A stretch of 45,765 nucleotides of DNA from Prevotellaceae bacterium (lineage in GTDB: Bacteria > Bacteroidota > Bacteroidia > Bacteroidales > Bacteroidaceae): the NCBI GenBank assembly GCA_028726625.1, contig JAQYPT010000019.1:1-45765 (forward strand). Direction: 5' to 3'. The notes under the pieces are model-generated. The model ran no database searches. It was not told where the DNA came from and was given only the letters and a program-made list of their open reading frames with translations. The position numbers were made by a program, and so were the translations under genes. This document shows, piece by piece, positions 42,477-45,765 of this stretch (position 1 is its first letter; the number at the start of each line of letters is the position of its first letter).

Positions 42477-45400
42477 ATGGAAAACCTAAAAAGAATCCTA
42501 TTGAGTTTTACACTCATCATGGTTTGTATGGTCGTCAGTGCACAGAAAATTGTAGCCACTGGCACCATTGTCGACGAAAGCGACTTAGGCGTTATCGGGG
42601 CGACGGTCATGGAAAAAAGTTCAGCCAACGGAACGGTGACCGACTTGGACGGTAACTTTAAGCTGGAAGTGAGTCGTGGTGCGACGCTTGTCATTTCTTA
42701 TATCGGCTATCAGACGATTGAACTTGCGGCCGCAGAGGGCATGAAAGTTACCCTCAAGGAGAGTGCCAACGACCTGAACGAGGTCATCGTGACCGGCTAT
42801 ACCACTCAACGAAAGGCCGATTTGACTGGTGCGGTGTCGGTAGTAAAGACTGACGCTATAAGAACGTCACCCGATGCTGATCCTATGAAAGCTCTTCAAG
42901 GGCGGGTGGCTGGTGTTACTATTACCGACACTGGGTCGCCGAGCGGCACGGCTACTGTTAGAATACGAGGCATCGGCTCTTTTAACTCATCTCAAGATCC
43001 TCTTTATATAGTCGATGGTGTTCCACTCACTACGGCTATGAATACTTTCAACACCAACGATATCGAAAGTATGCAGATTCTCAAGGATGCTGCCTCGGCT
43101 TCTATTTATGGTAGTCGTGCTGCCAATGGTGTGATTATAATCACGACAAAGCAAGGAAAAAAAGGAGACAAAGTAAAAGTAGACTTCTCGACTAACCTTA
43201 CTGCGCAGTTCTATACGCCACAGTCAAAAATGAAGCTACTTGATACTAAGGGTTATGCCACGGCCATGGCACAAGCCGCCCTGAACGACGGGATAGACCC
43301 AATTGCTTATGCCAGCAACTACGGACTAAATCTGCAAGCAACAGATGGTTTAGGTATCAAGGTATGGAATCCGGAAACGAAACAATATCAGAATTATACG
43401 GTGAATGGACTCTATGACGGCTATATCAACAAAAAGCAAACAATGACCCTTTCAAACACAGACTGGGTTGACGAAATATCGCGAGTTGGATTTTCACGCA
43501 ACTATAATGTGTCGCTTTCAAATGCCAGTGAAAAATCTACCACATTATTCTCATTAGGTTATAAAAAGAATGATGGTATTTTGAAATATACCAACTTCCA
43601 AAATTTCTCTGCACGATTGAACAGCAGCTACAAAGTGAACAAGCTGATTTCCGTTGGCGAGAACTTCACTCTCTCTTATACCAATCAGGTGGATTGTGCA
43701 CCGATGGAAAATGCTTTGAAAATGTCACCCATTGTACCTGTTTATGAGAGAGATGGAACAACCTTTGCCGGACCCGTTGGAGGTATGAGTGATAGGCAGA
43801 ATCCTATGCGTGAGGCATATCATAACAAGGACAATCATCTTGATTTCTGGCGACTGTTCGGCAATGCCTTTGTAGAGCTAAAGCCTATTGAGGGTCTGTC
43901 ATTTAAGTCGAACTTCGGTATAGATTTCACAAGCTCGTTTATCAATGCGTTAACACATACATACGAATCGGACATCGTAAAAAATAATATAGCAAAAACC
44001 GATTTGGGACAGACGAACAACACCAACTATACATGGTCGAACACATTGAACTATATATTCGACATTAATAAGAAACATAATTTCTCGGTACTCCTGGGCT
44101 CTGAAATCAATAAGCAGTCCTTTGTGGACTTTCATGCCATATCAGAAGGATATGCTTTGGAAAACATTGATTATATGTGGCCCAATGCTGCTACTGGTAC
44201 GATGCGCAACGTTGGAGCGAAGGTCGGATATAGACTGGCTTCTTTCTTTGGTAAGGCAGACTACAACTATCGTGACTTGATTCTCGCATCATTTACGCTA
44301 CGACATGATGGTTCTTCACGCTTTGGCAAGAACAATCGATGGGGCGACTTCCCCGCAGCATCGTTAGGATTCCGTATCTCACAACTGATGAAGGAAAAAT
44401 GGATTGACGACCTCAAGTTGAGACTATCTTGGGGTAAGACCGGTAACCAAGGTATCGACAACAATGCCCATTTTGGACTCTATGTAGCCGATTATGGTCT
44501 TGATCGCGTAACATCCACGGCCTATGATCTTTATCTCCAGGGATCGGGAACATTTCCATCGGGCTATCGTGCCACACAGACCGGTAACGAAAATTTGAAG
44601 TGGGAAACGACTACGCAATATAATTTGGGAATAGATTATATGTTCTTTGGAAATACGTTCTACGGAACAGTGGATACCTATATCAAGAATATCACCGATA
44701 TGCTTATTAACCCGGCCTATTTAGCTGTAATGGGCGAAGGTGGCGCCTCTTGGTCTAATGGTCCCTCGTTGCGAGACTGGGGTATGGAGTTCACTGCGGG
44801 CTATCGCAATAAGTTTGCTTGCGGACTGGGTCTCGATGTAAACGGTAACATAGACTTCTTCCGTAACAGAGTCACCAAATTGCCAACCTCTACTACAGGT
44901 TCTTATGCCCATACAACGAAGCAAAATCTGGTTGAGGCTCGTAAACCTTACGGCTCAATCGTCGGTTACGTGGCCGAGGGAATTTTCCAAAGCAAAGAAG
45001 AAGTGCTTGCCTCCGGACAAGTAAATGCCCGTGTAGGTGGTTTGAAATATGCAGACCTTGACGATAATAACGTCATTGACGAAAATGACGAGACTTGGAT
45101 TCTTGACCCGGTACCGGCTTTTTCCTACGGTCTCAATGTAGGGCTAAGTTATAATAATTTTGATTTTACCATGTTCTTGCAAGGTGTGGTTAATCAGGAT
45201 GTTTACAACAACCAGAAATTCCAGACCGATTTCTGGAGTATCGTCGATGCTGGCTCTAACAAGGGCAACCGTCTGCTTCAGGCGTGGACATCCGACAACA
45301 CAAGCTCCACCATTCCGGCCTTGACGACTAACAATACTGCTGATGAAGGACGTGTATCTTCTTATTATGTAGAGAACGGGTCTTATCTGAAGCTTCGCAC

Positions 45401-45593
45401 GCTGCAAGTTGGCTATAACTTGCCACACAAGTTTATGGATAAGTTGAAAATGTCAAGTGCAAGAGTTTATATTTCGGGACAAAACTTATTCACGTTGAAG
45501 AGCAGTAGTCTTACTTGCTCAGATCCTGAAAACCCAAACTGGGCCTATCCATTGGCAACCTCCGTTTCGTTTGGACTTCAAATTGGATTTTAA
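42477..45593 (+). CDS. SusC-type TonB-dependent receptor of the glycan locus
   Basis: This 1038-residue outer-membrane receptor has an export signal (about 1-22), the carboxypeptidase-regulatory-like domain (ATGTIVDESDLGVIGATVME), the TonB-box-like NEVIVTGYTTQR, the plug motifs LQGRVAGVTI, RIRGIGSFNSSQDPLYIVDG and LKDAASASIYGSRAANGVII, and a barrel ending SVSFGLQIGF. It would import oligosaccharides released by the surface enzymes. The sensor gene is immediately upstream. Its partner susD begins 23 nt downstream but is cut off by the terminal repeat, so the transporter pair is probably non-functional or depends on a different SusD. Confidence 0.96.
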   Translation: MENLKRILLSFTLIMVCMVVSAQKIVATGTIVDESDLGVIGATVMEKSSANGTVTDLDGNFKLEVSRGATLVISYIGYQTIELAAAEGMKVTLKESANDLNEVIVTGYTTQRKADLTGAVSVVKTDAIRTSPDADPMKALQGRVAGVTITDTGSPSGTATVRIRGIGSFNSSQDPLYIVDGVPLTTAMNTFNTNDIESMQILKDAASASIYGSRAANGVIIITTKQGKKGDKVKVDFSTNLTAQFYTPQSKMKLLDTKGYATAMAQAALNDGIDPIAYASNYGLNLQATDGLGIKVWNPETKQYQNYTVNGLYDGYINKKQTMTLSNTDWVDEISRVGFSRNYNVSLSNASEKSTTLFSLGYKKNDGILKYTNFQNFSARLNSSYKVNKLISVGENFTLSYTNQVDCAPMENALKMSPIVPVYERDGTTFAGPVGGMSDRQNPMREAYHNKDNHLDFWRLFGNAFVELKPIEGLSFKSNFGIDFTSSFINALTHTYESDIVKNNIAKTDLGQTNNTNYTWSNTLNYIFDINKKHNFSVLLGSEINKQSFVDFHAISEGYALENIDYMWPNAATGTMRNVGAKVGYRLASFFGKADYNYRDLILASFTLRHDGSSRFGKNNRWGDFPAASLGFRISQLMKEKWIDDLKLRLSWGKTGNQGIDNNAHFGLYVADYGLDRVTSTAYDLYLQGSGTFPSGYRATQTGNENLKWETTTQYNLGIDYMFFGNTFYGTVDTYIKNITDMLINPAYLAVMGEGGASWSNGPSLRDWGMEFTAGYRNKFACGLGLDVNGNIDFFRNRVTKLPTSTTGSYAHTTKQNLVEARKPYGSIVGYVAEGIFQSKEEVLASGQVNARVGGLKYADLDDNNVIDENDETWILDPVPAFSYGLNVGLSYNNFDFTMFLQGVVNQDVYNNQKFQTDFWSIVDAGSNKGNRLLQAWTSDNTSSTIPALTTNNTADEGRVSSYYVENGSYLKLRTLQVGYNLPHKFMDKLKMSSARVYISGQNLFTLKSSSLTCSDPENPNWAYPLATSVSFGLQIGF

Positions 45594-45616
45594 CATCATC
45601 AAATTCATATACAGTC

Positions 45617-45655
45617 ATGAAAAAAATACCCGTTGGCGGAATTAATTTAAGTTGA
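45617..45655 (+). pseudogene. susD start truncated by the IS-like terminal repeat
   Basis: The ATG at 45617, spaced like a susD after susC, opens Met-Lys-Lys-Ile, the usual beginning of a lipoprotein signal. The IS-like end starts at 45627, within codon 4. Read through, the frame continues PVGGINLS and stops at 45653-45655. No SusD sequence follows inside the window. Confidence 0.7.
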
Positions 45656-45765
45656 TAAATATGAGCAAAAAGTTGTACATAACGTTGATTTTTAGTAACT
45701 TAGTAGTATTCAAAACGTTAAGTTCAAACCATCGTATGTACAACCTTTATACAAAATTCGTCAAA
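45627..45765. repeat. Right copy of the 139-nt window-terminal inverted repeat
   Basis: This is the reverse complement of 4-142 with one mismatch. Its outward part resembles the promoter side of the insertion sequence at 29522-31168, with TTTTTAGTAACTT matching that element's upstream region. Its inner tip TACCCGTTGGCGG is the probable terminal repeat. Confidence 0.7.

Overview
The window looks like a chromosomal segment of a Bacteroidales bacterium, most likely Prevotella in the broad sense. The reasons are two SusC-type TonB-dependent receptors, a SusD lipoprotein, a hybrid two-component sensor/regulator, a BspA-type leucine-rich-repeat surface protein with a Prevotella-style C-terminal sorting-like tail, and repeated TAnnTTTG promoter boxes, the Bacteroidetes -7 element. 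All assignments come from reading the sequence; no database search was run.

Layout. (1) 1-142: 139-nt inverted repeat that also closes the window at 45627-45765 (138/139 identical). It looks like the transposase-proximal end of an insertion sequence present as two inverted copies. (2) 191-10263, plus strand: susC, susD, then four exported proteins that are all built on peptidase folds. The Mx1-like metallopeptidase has lost both HExxH histidines, the S8 subtilase-like protein has lost Asp, His and Ser, a two-lobed aspartyl protease with a PDZ domain keeps both DTG motifs, and a degenerate aspartyl-protease domain is fused to an intact thioredoxin. This is the most unusual system in the window. 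(3) 10538-15568, minus strand: housekeeping run hpt, adk, obgE, pgeF and an M23 protein, interrupted by a four-helix-bundle gene between two arrays of TTTGAAC heptamers. (4) 15901-16071: short 2[4Fe-4S] ferredoxin. (5) 16408-21858, minus strand: energising operon exbB-exbD-exbD-tonB-pstS-like-TPR. (6) 22074-26526, minus strand: aminotransferase, ribBA and a LptF/LptG permease. (7) 26832-29158: BspA-like protein plus a small acidic protein. (8) 29522-31168: complete two-ORF insertion sequence with terminal inverted repeats and a 9-bp target duplication, next to small palindromic repeats. (9) 31862-32469: START-like protein and tRNA-Met(CAT). (10) 32424-34795: 2.3-kb island bounded by a duplicated 48-nt tRNA-Met 3' end, carrying an AbiEi/AbiEii toxin-antitoxin pair and a decayed tyrosine-recombinase tail. 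(11) 35144-35668: small lipoprotein and a tiny Tyr-rich ORF. (12) 35986-45655: polysaccharide-utilisation locus with GH97, GH16, hybrid two-component system, susC, and a susD cut off after its first codons by the right-hand repeat.

How it fits together. The ExbB/ExbD/TonB operon could energise both SusC receptors. The right-hand locus looks like a glycan system (GH16 endo-glucanase, GH97 exo-glycosidase, sensor and receptor), probably crippled by loss of susD in this strain. The left-hand SusCD locus has no glycosidase. Its peptidase-fold proteins and thioredoxin point to a peptide or protein ligand, with several components working as binding proteins instead of enzymes; this is inference.
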